Positions 9,312 through 17,907 of a stretch of DNA of 54,908 nucleotides are shown in pieces. Within the stretch, counting starts at the first letter, position 1. Every line of letters starts with the position of its first letter. The position numbers were made by a program, and so were the translations under genes. The stretch lies in contig DCYG01000001.1 in NCBI GenBank assembly GCA_002331025.1, positions 109,479 through 164,386 on the forward strand. Direction: 5' to 3'. The notes beneath the pieces were generated by a model, which did not search any database, was not told the DNA's origin, and worked only from the letters and a program-made list of their open reading frames with translations. Source of the DNA: Firmicutes bacterium UBA2116 (GTDB lineage: Bacteria; Bacillota; Clostridia; Tissierellales; Sedimentibacteraceae).

Positions 9312-9501
9312 ATGAATAAGAAGATTGAAGCTATTGTTTTTTTTTGCAATTTTTTTCATAACTACTTTTATTTTAATGTATTTTGATCTATATATAAGAT
9401 ATGTAGCACTTATAGCTACTTTGGCCGCTTGGTTTGGCAGAATCATATGTATAATATTTTTTTATTACAAAAAAAGAAGGGGTAAATACCCTACAAATTG
9501 A
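9312..9501 (+). pseudogene. Small membrane-protein gene interrupted by a +1 frameshift in a nine-T run
   Basis: An ATG at 9312 with an upstream AAGGGTG site begins MNKKIEAIVFF and then meets nine consecutive T's (9337-9345). Removing one T joins it to an open frame continuing AIFFITTFILMYF, through a second hydrophobic stretch LIATLAAWFGRIICIIFFYY, to KKRRGKYPTN and a stop at 9499-9501. The restored protein would have about 62 residues and two membrane helices with a basic tail. I do not recognise a family. It may be a decayed gene, a sequencing error, or a gene using transcriptional slippage at the T run. It lies 79 bases upstream of another plus-strand gene for a membrane-anchored protein. 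Confidence 0.5.
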
Positions 9502-9580
9502 TTTTTATTTGAAATCAATATCTTCCTTATTATAAATATGGTGCTAATTTTACTAAAATCTTAATTTTTGGGGGTACACT

Positions 9581-10105
9581 ATGAAAGAAAAAATTTTAGT
9601 TATGATATTTGTGATTGCTGTTTTTTTACTTATCTATATTGTGTATAGTCCAATGTATATAAACACCTCACTTAAAGGATTATATATTGATCGTAATAAT
9701 TTAGACTTTAATGAGCATGTTAACGTCGTTATTGATGGTAGTGTAAAGAAAAATTTTCTGCTTCAGCCCGAATCTTTTTATGGTACAATATCTATAAATG
9801 ATAGTATATTTGAATTACCGCAAAAAGTAATATTTGATAAAGTGCGTAAAACAATACGATTAACTTTAGATAAAGAGAGTAAGAATATTTTATGGAAATT
9901 TGATGATAAAAGCAATCTGTTTGATGAATTTGAAAACAATGTATATTTTATGATTTATTTAGATAAGAAATTATCGAAAATTACTTTTGTGCCTTTCTTT
10001 TATAATGGAAATGGATCTTCAAGTTACAGAATTTCAGCACCTTGCGAAGATAGAGAAGATGTTTTAAATTTATCAAGTTTTTTAAATAGTGGAGGTATAG
10101 AGTAA
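9581..10105 (+). CDS. Hypothetical membrane-anchored protein
   Basis: The 174-residue product starts after a GGGGG ribosome site. It has one N-terminal hydrophobic helix (residues 5-26, ILVMIFVIAVFLLIYIVYS) and no cysteine at the helix end, so it looks like a signal anchor and not a lipoprotein. The remaining ~150 residues are hydrophilic, rich in beta-favouring residues and probably extracytoplasmic. I recognise no family or catalytic motif. It is one of the few plus-strand genes here, follows the frameshifted small membrane-protein gene, and converges on the carbamate kinase gene. Its base usage is more AT-rich than that of its metabolic neighbours by eye. Confidence 0.6.
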   Translation: MKEKILVMIFVIAVFLLIYIVYSPMYINTSLKGLYIDRNNLDFNEHVNVVIDGSVKKNFLLQPESFYGTISINDSIFELPQKVIFDKVRKTIRLTLDKESKNILWKFDDKSNLFDEFENNVYFMIYLDKKLSKITFVPFFYNGNGSSSYRISAPCEDREDVLNLSSFLNSGGIE

Positions 10106-10153
10106 GCAAATTCGATTGAATATAAATTATTCTTGCCTTTTCTTCGACCTTGA

Positions 10154-10211
10154 GGGACGGACCTTTTCTTGCCACAGCGTGACCGTCGGCGACCACGAAA
10201 AGGTCCGTCCC
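10154..10211. repeat. REP-like palindrome between convergent genes
   Basis: GGGACGGACCTTTTC (10154-10168) is repeated as a perfect inverted copy at 10197-10211. The 28 bases between contain a further GC-rich inverted segment (CGTGACCGTCGGCGACCACG). The element is much richer in G+C than its surroundings. It sits between two convergent stop codons and could fold into a strong hairpin on either strand, so it may also terminate transcription both ways. Similar GGGGACGG... palindromes occur as dispersed repeats in Clostridia as I remember. Confidence 0.65.
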
Positions 10212-10222
10212 CGGAATGCCTG

Positions 10223-11134
10223 TTAATTTTTATATACTAATGTGCCGCTTTCTCCGATTAATGCTTCTTTTGTCTTTTCTAACGAAGCTATTATAGCTTG
10301 TCTGCCTTTTTTTGATTCAACAAACTTAATTGCTGCTAAAACCTTTGGCAGCATGCTGCCGGGGGCGAAATGTCCTTCTCTGATATATTTATATGCTTCT
10401 TCTGTAGACATTTTGTCCAAATTAATTTGATCTTTTGTACCAAAATTAATAGCTATTCTGTCTACGGCTGTTAGAATAAAAATAAAGTCCGCATCAATCA
10501 ATTCTGCTATTTTTTCACTTGCAAAATCTTTATCTATTACTCCTTCAATACCCTCATACCCAAACTCTTTTTTGATTACCGGTATACCACCGCCACCACA
10601 TGTTATAACGACATGACCATCATTAATCAATGATTTAACAGATTCCTTTTCAACTATATCAACAGGCTTAGGTGACGGTACTACTCTCCTATAACCCCTG
10701 CCTGAATCTTCAATCATTTTGAAGCCTTTTTCTCTTTCTAATCTATCTGATTCTTCTTTAGTATAAAATCTTCCAATAGGCTTTGACGGATTTTTTAAGG
10801 CATCATCTTCTTTATCTACCACCGCTTGTGTAACTAAGGTTACAACATTTTTATTTATACCTCTTTTATGAAATTCTTGATATATCGCATTTTGAAGATG
10901 ATATCCAATATATCCTTGACTCATAGCAATGCACTCCGGAAAAGGCATAGCTATCTCTTCCATAGCTAAATTAATCATTCCTACTTGTGGTCCGTTTCCA
11001 TGTGCTATTATTACTTCATGACCCTTTTCTATAAGGTCTACTATTGGTCTGACTGTTTCTTTAACTATTTCCAATTGCTCTTTTGGTGTATCTCCTAATG
11101 CATTGCCGCCTAAAGCGATTAATATTCTGCTCAT
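10223..11134 (-). CDS. arcC: Carbamate kinase
   Basis: The 303-residue product (ATG at 11134 behind AGAGGTG; a GTG at 11143 overlapping the previous stop is less likely) is an amino-acid-kinase-fold enzyme. It makes ATP from carbamoyl phosphate and ADP, releasing carbamate. Family motifs are ALGGNALGD at the start, HGNGPQVGMINLAM near 45, CGGGGIPV near 212, DKDFASEKIAE near 230 and APGSMLPKVLAAI near 273. No arginine deiminase or ornithine carbamoyltransferase gene is nearby. It is the last gene of the FdrA/DUF1116/DUF2877 cluster, and its start overlaps or abuts the preceding stop. This is the order expected if those proteins supply its carbamoyl phosphate, as in anaerobic allantoin fermentation. 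Confidence 0.93.
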   Translation of the reverse strand: MSRILIALGGNALGDTPKEQLEIVKETVRPIVDLIEKGHEVIIAHGNGPQVGMINLAMEEIAMPFPECIAMSQGYIGYHLQNAIYQEFHKRGINKNVVTLVTQAVVDKEDDALKNPSKPIGRFYTKEESDRLEREKGFKMIEDSGRGYRRVVPSPKPVDIVEKESVKSLINDGHVVITCGGGGIPVIKKEFGYEGIEGVIDKDFASEKIAELIDADFIFILTAVDRIAINFGTKDQINLDKMSTEEAYKYIREGHFAPGSMLPKVLAAIKFVESKKGRQAIIASLEKTKEALIGESGTLVYKN

Positions 11135-11139
11135 AATGT

Positions 11140-12549
11140 TCACCTCTGATTATTTTTATCAAATTCTATTATTGCTTTTTTAAAGCATTCCATTGGCGGG
11201 CTTACTAACCCGGCTCCAACCTGCCCTATTCCTGCAGCTTTATGCGCCATTCCTGTATTTATAATTGGCAATATTCCTTTTTCAATTACTTTAACTATGT
11301 CAATACCTATAGCTGAGCCGCGGAAATCTAAAGTTGGTATAGAAAAGTTTGTATTCTCACCTGTTGTTATTTCAAACATATCTTCACTATAACCAATGGC
11401 ATCCTCTACACTGCCTCCGACAAACTGAACTATAGCAGGTGAGCCTCCCATAGCAAATCCTCCTATACCCATAGTTTCAGTAATACAACTATCTCCTATG
11501 TCAAGATTTGCATCTTCTTCTTTAAAGCCCGGAAACATCAATCCTTTTATCGTATTAGCCGGTGCAGTAAACCATTGATTTTTCCCAAGTCCACTTACTC
11601 TTATACCAAAATCCACTCCATTTCTCGCCATAGTAGTTACAATAGTTGAGTTTTCAATACCATGTGCTGCATCTGTTGAAACCTTACATGACGGCATTGA
11701 TAAATTTAAAAAGTAATGTTCGTTTGCCCTTATAAAACCTAACACTCTTTTGATTACATCCACATTTTTTTCAGTATCTATTATATGTGGAGTTATTTCC
11801 CTGAAGAAGAGGCTTGTTGATGCTTTATTTCTATTATGGCATTCATCACCCATATGAACAGCTTGAGAAATTATAGATTTAATATCAATTCCACCTTCTA
11901 CGCTTTTTATAGCTTTTTGCATTGTGGGGGCGAATTCTTTTTCTATCCACTTCAGCCTGTCAATAACCTCATTATTAAATGCCCCATATCTTAATACCTT
12001 GCCTAACCCTTCATTCACTGTGCAATAACTATAATTTTTATATGTTTTGTTATAAACTACATGAACCGGCATAGATGGAGATACAATTCCTGCCATAGGT
12101 CCTACTGTAGAATGTTCGTTGCAAGGGGAAAATATTATTTCTCCTGAACCGGCTATTTCTTTAGCTTCTTCTTCATTATTTGCTAATCCTTCATAGATTA
12201 AAGCACCAATTATGGCTCCTTGCATTGGACCTGCCATCCTCTTCCATTCAATAGGCGGACCTGCGTGAAGTATCATATTTTTTTTCATATCTGAAATAAC
12301 ATTTATAGCTTTGTCTATATCCACGAGCATAGGATGAGAGTTCATCATTATTTCTACTGCCTTTTTATTAGCTTCTTTTATATCATCCCTGATGGATAAT
12401 CTATCAACAATTTCTAAAAGTGCAATATCACCATTAGCAGCCGGTTCCCAATCAAGTTGTATTACTTTTTGACCTTGCAGCTCTAAATCATTCTTAAACT
12501 TGCTTGTCCCTATATTTAATATTTTCAATTCCTTTGAAAACAAATTCAT
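11140..12549 (-). CDS. ylbE: DUF1116 protein (YlbE/AllG type), carbamoyltransferase component, with N-terminal extra domain
   Basis: This 469-residue protein belongs to the DUF1116 family. Its E. coli member YlbE (AllG) is a component of oxamate carbamoyltransferase acting with FdrA and YlbF. Conserved stretches are HAGPPIEWKRMAGPMQGA (95-112), PCNEHSTVGPMAGI near 150, GDECHNRNKAS near 240, MARNGVDFGIRVSGLG near 320 and the terminal GMAHKAAGIGQVGAG. Residues 10-50 form an additional domain (NIG...QG..V.Q.DWEP). That domain is absent from the 420-residue paralogue at 17908 but present there as a separate small gene. It follows fdrA closely with an AGGAGG site and is followed by carbamate kinase. 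The reaction is inferred to be formation of carbamoyl phosphate from a ureido substrate. Confidence 0.82.
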   Translation of the reverse strand: MNLFSKELKILNIGTSKFKNDLELQGQKVIQLDWEPAANGDIALLEIVDRLSIRDDIKEANKKAVEIMMNSHPMLVDIDKAINVISDMKKNMILHAGPPIEWKRMAGPMQGAIIGALIYEGLANNEEEAKEIAGSGEIIFSPCNEHSTVGPMAGIVSPSMPVHVVYNKTYKNYSYCTVNEGLGKVLRYGAFNNEVIDRLKWIEKEFAPTMQKAIKSVEGGIDIKSIISQAVHMGDECHNRNKASTSLFFREITPHIIDTEKNVDVIKRVLGFIRANEHYFLNLSMPSCKVSTDAAHGIENSTIVTTMARNGVDFGIRVSGLGKNQWFTAPANTIKGLMFPGFKEEDANLDIGDSCITETMGIGGFAMGGSPAIVQFVGGSVEDAIGYSEDMFEITTGENTNFSIPTLDFRGSAIGIDIVKVIEKGILPIINTGMAHKAAGIGQVGAGLVSPPMECFKKAIIEFDKNNQR

Positions 12550-12564
12550 TATGCATCCTCCTCG

Positions 12565-14100
12565 TTATGATAATATCTCGATTACTAATTTTGCTGCTTC
12601 TGCATTGCTGTTTGCAATTAAAACCCCTGCATCTTTTAACATTTTTCTTTGTGCTTCATAATTTTGTTTGTCCATATCCGTTCCACAAATATACGCTACA
12701 AAAATTATATTTCTTCCACCTTTATCAGCGATTTCTTTAGCTTCTTTGATAGCATCGATAGTGATTCCAACAGGTGAGTCATGGGAACCATATCCTAATT
12801 CAAAATCTAATAAAATTACTCCTACCGTTTCATCCTTTGCTTGTTTTACTATATTGTCTAATCTTAATGCAGGCTCTATCATGGGATGCGGTTTACCAAC
12901 TGTAAACTCATCTTCTCCTAAGTCAAGCAATACATTTCCGGAATAAACTCTGATATTTTCGAGCTTTTCATTTTCTTTTTTTGCAGCATTGCTTTTAATA
13001 TTATCAAAATTATCTCTTAATACGGATAATGCTTCGGCACAGAGAGTTCCTCCACAAAATAATCCTCTGAAATATCTTTGTTCTTTATTTAAAGTTTCTT
13101 TTAATTTTCGAGCTTCTACAAAAACCTTTTCGTTGTTTTCCATTTCTTCTATTTTCACGCCCGATAACTCAACAGCTTCTCTTGCAGCATCATATAAACC
13201 ATATACAAATTTAGCATTTGAACTTTTTTCTTCTTCTTTATTTCCATCTAAAAAACAAATTACAACCGGTTTATTTACCAACCTTACCTCATCTAATATT
13301 TTCTTCTCTACAGATTTAGCCGGAGGCTTAGAAACTAATAAAATTACTTCTGTATCTTCATCTACACTTAAGGCTTTAAGCGACTCTATCATCATTATTC
13401 CATCAATTTCTTCTTTAAGATCTCTTCCGCCGGTTCCAACTGCTTGAGAAACCCCTCCTCCAAGCCTGTGAATTTGAACCATAACCTCCTGAAGTCCTGT
13501 TCCCGAAGCTCCTGCTATACCAATATTACCTTTTCTTACTTTGTTTGCGAAGCATAGTCCTACATTATTTATACTTGCAGTACCACAATCAGGTCCCATA
13601 ACAAGAAGTCCTTTTTCTCTTCCTATTTCTTTTAACTGTCTTTCTTGTTCTAAACTGACATTATCACTAAATAACATAACATTGAGTCCATTTTCAAGTG
13701 CCTTTCTTGCTTCCCTTGCGGCATATTGACCCGGTACTGATATTACTGCTAAATTTGCATCTTTCATTTGCAGCATTGCTCCACTAATAGTTTTTGGACT
13801 GTCTGTCTCACATTTATTTTTCTTTTTGTTCTTGGGTTTTAAAAGCTCTTCTACTAAATTAATTGCTTCATTATATATATTTTCATCCTCTGAATTTATT
13901 GCAATTATTAAGTCATTATTATCAGCCTTATCTGATTCCTCAGTTGATAGAAAAACATTTCTTAATAGTTCTTTGTTCATTTGTGTAGCCATAGAAATTA
14001 CAGCTTCATTTACACCATCTAAGTTAATAATCTTATTTGTCAATGACATAAGTGTAACTGAGTCATAATAAGCATTTTGCCTGATTATTGTTTTTTTCAC
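12565..14100 (-). CDS. fdrA: FdrA-family protein (AllF type), succinyl-CoA-synthetase-like carbamoyltransferase subunit
   Basis: The 511-residue product resembles E. coli FdrA (AllF), which is built like the alpha subunit of succinyl-CoA synthetase. A Rossmann-like core carries VMGPDCGTASINNVGLCFANK near residue 156 and GIAGASGTGLQEVM near 193, then GGRDLKEEIDG, and a C-terminal ligase-like half (LLDFELGYGSHDSP). The start is GTG at 14100 behind AGAGGAA, four bases after the DUF2877 stop. It works with DUF1116 and DUF2877 partners, whose genes flank it. The known family reaction is phosphorolysis of oxalurate to oxamate and carbamoyl phosphate. The substrate here is not established. A paralogue lies at 19365-20888. 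Confidence 0.83.
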   Translation of the reverse strand: MKKTIIRQNAYYDSVTLMSLTNKIINLDGVNEAVISMATQMNKELLRNVFLSTEESDKADNNDLIIAINSEDENIYNEAINLVEELLKPKNKKKNKCETDSPKTISGAMLQMKDANLAVISVPGQYAAREARKALENGLNVMLFSDNVSLEQERQLKEIGREKGLLVMGPDCGTASINNVGLCFANKVRKGNIGIAGASGTGLQEVMVQIHRLGGGVSQAVGTGGRDLKEEIDGIMMIESLKALSVDEDTEVILLVSKPPAKSVEKKILDEVRLVNKPVVICFLDGNKEEEKSSNAKFVYGLYDAAREAVELSGVKIEEMENNEKVFVEARKLKETLNKEQRYFRGLFCGGTLCAEALSVLRDNFDNIKSNAAKKENEKLENIRVYSGNVLLDLGEDEFTVGKPHPMIEPALRLDNIVKQAKDETVGVILLDFELGYGSHDSPVGITIDAIKEAKEIADKGGRNIIFVAYICGTDMDKQNYEAQRKMLKDAGVLIANSNAEAAKLVIEILS

Positions 14101-14103
14101 GTT

Positions 14104-15048
14104 CTATTCCTCTCTGTCTGAATTATTTATTATTATAATAAATGCCATAACTACTCCAATAGCTATATCAGTACCGGATGAATAACCAATACTTAATAAA
14201 TTATTTAAAGAAAATAAGAAATTCTCTTCTCCTTTATTAAAAAAGGATGATATAAAATTTATAATATATTCTCTTGTTTCACCATTTATAGCTGTTAATA
14301 GCATTTGCTTGCTTACATCAGTAGTGGATATTTTATTAATATCTATTGAATGTCTTAGTTCATTTTTAATCTTGTTTGTATAATTTATTGAAATAATATT
14401 TATTGCAGATAAAAAGCCGGTTATGAAATCATCACCGGATGGTGTCAATCCTGCACCAAAACCTATCAGTGATGTAATTATTTCCCTATTAATATTTTTT
14501 GTTTGTATATTACATATAAATGACTCTATTTTTTTACATAATTCTTTTTCTATTAATGATGCTTTATCATTTTCTGTTTGTAAGTAATTCTTTAAATAGT
14601 AATATTTGCATCCGCCATAAGAACCCTTATGCATAATTAACTGATTAAAATGTTCAATACGATTAAAAATTATATTTCTGTCTATCTCTTTTATAGGTTT
14701 TATATCTGTGTTCCATAATTTTGAATCTGTATTAAAGTCAATTTTTATTTTATTTTCTATAACAATGCTGTTATTTAATTTGAATATCGGAGTTTTTGGC
14801 CTAAATTGAAAATTTGAAAATTCTAACGTTTCAGTATCCAATCTCACAGTGTATGGGCTATTATCAATTTTTTTTACACCAATAGTATACATATTCTCTT
14901 TATTATCCAAAAAATTAATTGTTTTAGAGTATACGCTATGTATTTCACCTATTTTTTCTTTATTTAAGCAATTGTTAAAGCATTCAATAAAATGTTTATC
15001 ATAAGTTAATATATTATAATGTAAAGCTTGATTTTCTAATGCATCCAT
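14104..15048 (-). CDS. allH: DUF2877 protein (YlbF/AllH type), third component of the carbamoyltransferase
   Basis: This 314-residue protein matches the DUF2877 family by its glycine-rich signature LIGFGAGLTPSGDDFITGFLSAI near residue 190 and the late SIGYSSGTDIAIGVVMAFIII segment. In E. coli the DUF2877 member YlbF (AllH) forms oxamate carbamoyltransferase with FdrA and YlbE. Here the order is DUF2877-fdrA-DUF1116-carbamate kinase with gaps of a few bases, so it is a transcription and functional unit. The N-terminal half is poorly conserved and very AT-rich. Only one DUF2877 gene serves the two FdrA/DUF1116 pairs in this window. The ribosome site is GGGGAAG. Confidence 0.75.
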   Translation of the reverse strand: MDALENQALHYNILTYDKHFIECFNNCLNKEKIGEIHSVYSKTINFLDNKENMYTIGVKKIDNSPYTVRLDTETLEFSNFQFRPKTPIFKLNNSIVIENKIKIDFNTDSKLWNTDIKPIKEIDRNIIFNRIEHFNQLIMHKGSYGGCKYYYLKNYLQTENDKASLIEKELCKKIESFICNIQTKNINREIITSLIGFGAGLTPSGDDFITGFLSAINIISINYTNKIKNELRHSIDINKISTTDVSKQMLLTAINGETREYIINFISSFFNKGEENFLFSLNNLLSIGYSSGTDIAIGVVMAFIIIINNSDREE

Positions 15049-15103
15049 AAAACTTCCCCACCAATAATATTATTATTTATATTTTGCTATAATCCGAATT
15101 TCA

Positions 15104-15144
15104 AAACCTCATTTCTGTGAAGCACTTTAACAAAAATGAGGTTT
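15104..15144 (-). terminator. Hairpin between the carrier and DUF2877 genes, weak terminator or attenuator
   Basis: AAACCTCATTT (15104-15114) pairs perfectly with AAATGAGGTTT (15134-15144). On the minus strand only four T's follow, so read-through into allH is likely. It may lower expression of the promoter-distal carbamoyltransferase/kinase genes or mark an operon boundary. Confidence 0.45.
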
Positions 15145-15185
15145 ATTTAAATTAAATATCTTAATTCTTCGGATTTAATATAGTA

Positions 15186-16499
15186 TTACATTATTCTGAC
15201 TGCTATTTGAGAAAGTATAATAACCACTACAGCAGCTGTAATACTAAAACGCAGATTATTACTTACAATCTTCATAATTGTGGTTTTAAAACTGTGAGCC
15301 GATGCAATAACATTAACTTGAGCAGGACAAATCATAGCTCCCTGAGCAACAATCAGAGTCATAAAACCAAAGTATATTGCAGGCACTCCTATAGCTTGCA
15401 TTATTGGTACGGTGATAATCAATACTGCAGTCGTATAAGCCGCAGCAGGAATAGCGATCAAATAACAAATAACCAATGCTCCGATACCTAATAACCCTAT
15501 TGGTAATCCTGCCGGAAGTTGTGCAATCACATCAAAGGTACCAATTCTTGTTAATATATTAATAAACCCTAAAAATACACCTACCATGAAAAGGTAACCT
15601 AAGATAGTCCTGCTGCCCTCAACAAATTCTTGAGAAAGAGTATTAAAATTAATTTTTATTAAAAGGGCTGCCGTAATCAAGACGATAAAAGGTATTGTGA
15701 ATGTACTCAGTAATTGAAATCCGAGTAATTTATTAATTATAGGAGACATTACTAATAAAATTAACAGCACAAAGAAAGGTAGAGATCTTCTCCAATCTGC
15801 CACTTCAGGATCACCTAATGCAGGTTTGCTGATATTATCAGCGGCATTATTTTTAACATCTTCAGTTGTGTTTGCGATATCTGAATTCAGAGTCCCCTGT
15901 TTAACTGCTCTGACAACACCTACATAAGCAATTATTGCGCCTAATACACAAAGAACCATAGAATAAGGTCTCATCATAACAACATAATCAACTACTTGAA
16001 TACCCATTGCTTCGGACATAAAAGCTGTTTCCGCAGCTGATGGCGAACAAGCCCAAGCGCCGGCTGAAGCTATGGAAAGACCACCTACTACCCATGAGTT
16101 AAACCCTACGGCTGCAAATAAAAGCGGACCTGTAACCAAAGTATTAGCAGCACCTGAACCGGCCGCATAAACTGCTAAAGATTGAATTATTACCATAACC
16201 GGTACTACAAGCTGTATTTTCCCGCCTAAAACCCGTTGAATGATATTTAAAGTAGCAGACATAGAACCTGCACGGGCTAAAACTATAGATGTGGATGCAT
16301 AAAGAATTACAGGTGCAATACCAAATAATCGAGTTGCTCCTTCTGTAAAAAGCCCGGTTGCTTCGGTTAAATCTATTCCGCCAATTATTATGGCTAAAAC
16401 CCCGCCCGCAAAACCAGCGACAATTACGTGTGCTTTAATCGGAGGCAACAACAATCCAAGTATAACAATTAACGGTAATACCAATAAAAAATTTGACAT
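15186..16499 (-). CDS. Polytopic membrane carrier, ion-transporter superfamily (probable organic anion carrier)
   Basis: The 437-residue protein has about 11-12 hydrophobic segments, starting with FLLVLPLIVILGLLLPPIKA. It has glycine/serine-rich re-entrant-like stretches (AAGSGAANTLVTGP near 112, SAGAWACSPSAAETAFMSEAMG near 147, and AIPAAAYTTAVLIITVP in the second half) that are typical of the GntP/CitM/NhaD-type ion transporter superfamily. I cannot name the substrate. It sits between the NCS1 permease and the carbamoyltransferase genes. Uptake or export of an acidic intermediate such as a ureido acid or an amide acid is therefore a reasonable inference. It has a strong AAGGAGG site. Confidence 0.7.
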   Translation of the reverse strand: MSNFLLVLPLIVILGLLLPPIKAHVIVAGFAGGVLAIIIGGIDLTEATGLFTEGATRLFGIAPVILYASTSIVLARAGSMSATLNIIQRVLGGKIQLVVPVMVIIQSLAVYAAGSGAANTLVTGPLLFAAVGFNSWVVGGLSIASAGAWACSPSAAETAFMSEAMGIQVVDYVVMMRPYSMVLCVLGAIIAYVGVVRAVKQGTLNSDIANTTEDVKNNAADNISKPALGDPEVADWRRSLPFFVLLILLVMSPIINKLLGFQLLSTFTIPFIVLITAALLIKINFNTLSQEFVEGSRTILGYLFMVGVFLGFINILTRIGTFDVIAQLPAGLPIGLLGIGALVICYLIAIPAAAYTTAVLIITVPIMQAIGVPAIYFGFMTLIVAQGAMICPAQVNVIASAHSFKTTIMKIVSNNLRFSITAAVVVIILSQIAVRIM

Positions 16500-16554
16500 T
16501 TTTAATCCTCCTTGATTATTAAAATCATATTTTAATCATTTGTACAATTGTGAT

Positions 16555-17844
16555 TTACTTCTTATCATTTGTTTTTTTATTTTTGTCAAGCACTAAACGA
16601 AACAGAATATCGATAATAATAGATATACCAAAAACCCACACAGGATAAAATGGTACCTTTGCAACAGCATATAAATAATAACCTATTCCCGCACAGACTA
16701 TCCAAGTCAAGACCGGACTATACCTAACTTTACGTTCAGGTTCATATAAAGGGTTTTTCAATCCCATCATAGGCCCTATTAAGGTTTCCGCCGCTAAAAT
16801 TCCCGGTAAAGAAGGCATTACGCTTGCAATGATATTTAACCAAACCACAAAATATTTAATTGCACCTACGATTGTCATAAAGGTTCCAAAGCCCATTATA
16901 ATAAGAACCCAGCTTTTCTTACTTAAAAACCTTATTGTTCCGCTAAATGACAGTGCTGCACTGTATGCTGAATTATCAGCTGTAGTCCACATTACTAAAA
17001 AGATAATTACAAAGGCTATGACTTGCCAGAATATCCCGTATCCCTCTATTATTCCTGATACTGCAGTTGTTTTGAAGGCTACTGCACAACAATATCCTGA
17101 AAAAACAACCATTGCTCTGAAAATGTGTCCGGATACACTTGCAAATACAGCAGATTTAATATTTTTAGCAAACCGGTTAATGTCAAAGGATCCTGTAATG
17201 GATGCTAACAGCCATTGACCTATAAAAGCTGAAGCTAATGCTGATTTCGTCGCTGAAATTTCAGGTATATACGTATTTAATGAATTCCAGCCTATTTTCT
17301 TTATACTTAACACTATTAATCCAATAAATGTCACGGCAAAAATAGGCATTAGGATTTTACTAATCCATTTTAATCCTGAGAATCCAATATAAGCTGAGCT
17401 CGCATAAACAATTCCGCAAACAACAACAATTGGGGCAAACGGCCATCCCCAAGATGCCGCGGCAAAATCCGGTGCCCACGTAAGGTTAAATCCTTGCCAT
17501 CCTGAGTAAATTATACCGGTCAGCAGAACAGGAAGGAGAGCTCCTTTTTTTCCATAAATACGTCGTGCAGCTAATGCCCATGTTAAGCCTGTCCTATAAG
17601 CTAGTACACTACTTATGCAATCTACCATTGTCAGAAAAATGGTTCCTAAAAAAATGACTAAAACAACATCCCTCATCATAAAATTCAGGCCTAAACTTAA
17701 GCCAATCATGAATGCAGCCATAGATGTAGCAAATCCAATATATACGAAAGAAAGGTCCATTAAGTTATGTCTTTCATTTTCCGGCACAGGCTCAATTTCA
17801 TAATCATTATATTTTAAAATATTTGGAACATAGGTTTCTTTCAT
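16555..17844 (-). CDS. NCS1-family nucleobase permease (CodB-like)
   Basis: Starting at the ATG at 17844, which directly follows GGAGGGAGAG, the product has 429 residues with about 12 membrane helices. It resembles cytosine permease: an acidic N-terminal tail (PVPENERHNLMDLSFVYIGFATSMAAF), the first-helix stretch GLSLGLNFMMRDV, then YGKKGALLPVLLTGIIYSGWQGFNL near residue 96, and WTTADNSAYSAALSFSG near 285. NCS1 carriers import cytosine, purines, allantoin or hydantoins with a cation. In this cluster it is the likely importer of the ring compound processed by the deaminase-like and ring-opening hydrolases. Genes up- and downstream are co-directional with gaps of about 55 bases. Confidence 0.85.
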   Translation of the reverse strand: MKETYVPNILKYNDYEIEPVPENERHNLMDLSFVYIGFATSMAAFMIGLSLGLNFMMRDVVLVIFLGTIFLTMVDCISSVLAYRTGLTWALAARRIYGKKGALLPVLLTGIIYSGWQGFNLTWAPDFAAASWGWPFAPIVVVCGIVYASSAYIGFSGLKWISKILMPIFAVTFIGLIVLSIKKIGWNSLNTYIPEISATKSALASAFIGQWLLASITGSFDINRFAKNIKSAVFASVSGHIFRAMVVFSGYCCAVAFKTTAVSGIIEGYGIFWQVIAFVIIFLVMWTTADNSAYSAALSFSGTIRFLSKKSWVLIIMGFGTFMTIVGAIKYFVVWLNIIASVMPSLPGILAAETLIGPMMGLKNPLYEPERKVRYSPVLTWIVCAGIGYYLYAVAKVPFYPVWVFGISIIIDILFRLVLDKNKKTNDKK

Positions 17845-17907
17845 ACGCTCTCCCTCCATAAGATACGTTAAAACTATAAAATAACAGTCATCTAGTTGTT
17901 TTTTTAA

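Noticed and set aside
9234..9446. A 70-codon minus-strand frame in the gene-poor stretch
   Set aside because: It has no ribosome site, lies antisense to the better supported small membrane-protein gene, and its composition looks like reverse-complement AT-rich sequence.
9981..10196. A 71-codon minus-strand frame ending near the carbamate kinase gene
   Set aside because: It starts inside the REP-like palindrome and runs antisense through the end of the 174-residue gene. No coding signal is seen.
10223..11134. Carbamate kinase as part of an arginine deiminase pathway
   Set aside because: No arcA or arcB gene is present, and the gene is coupled to the DUF2877/fdrA/DUF1116 set.
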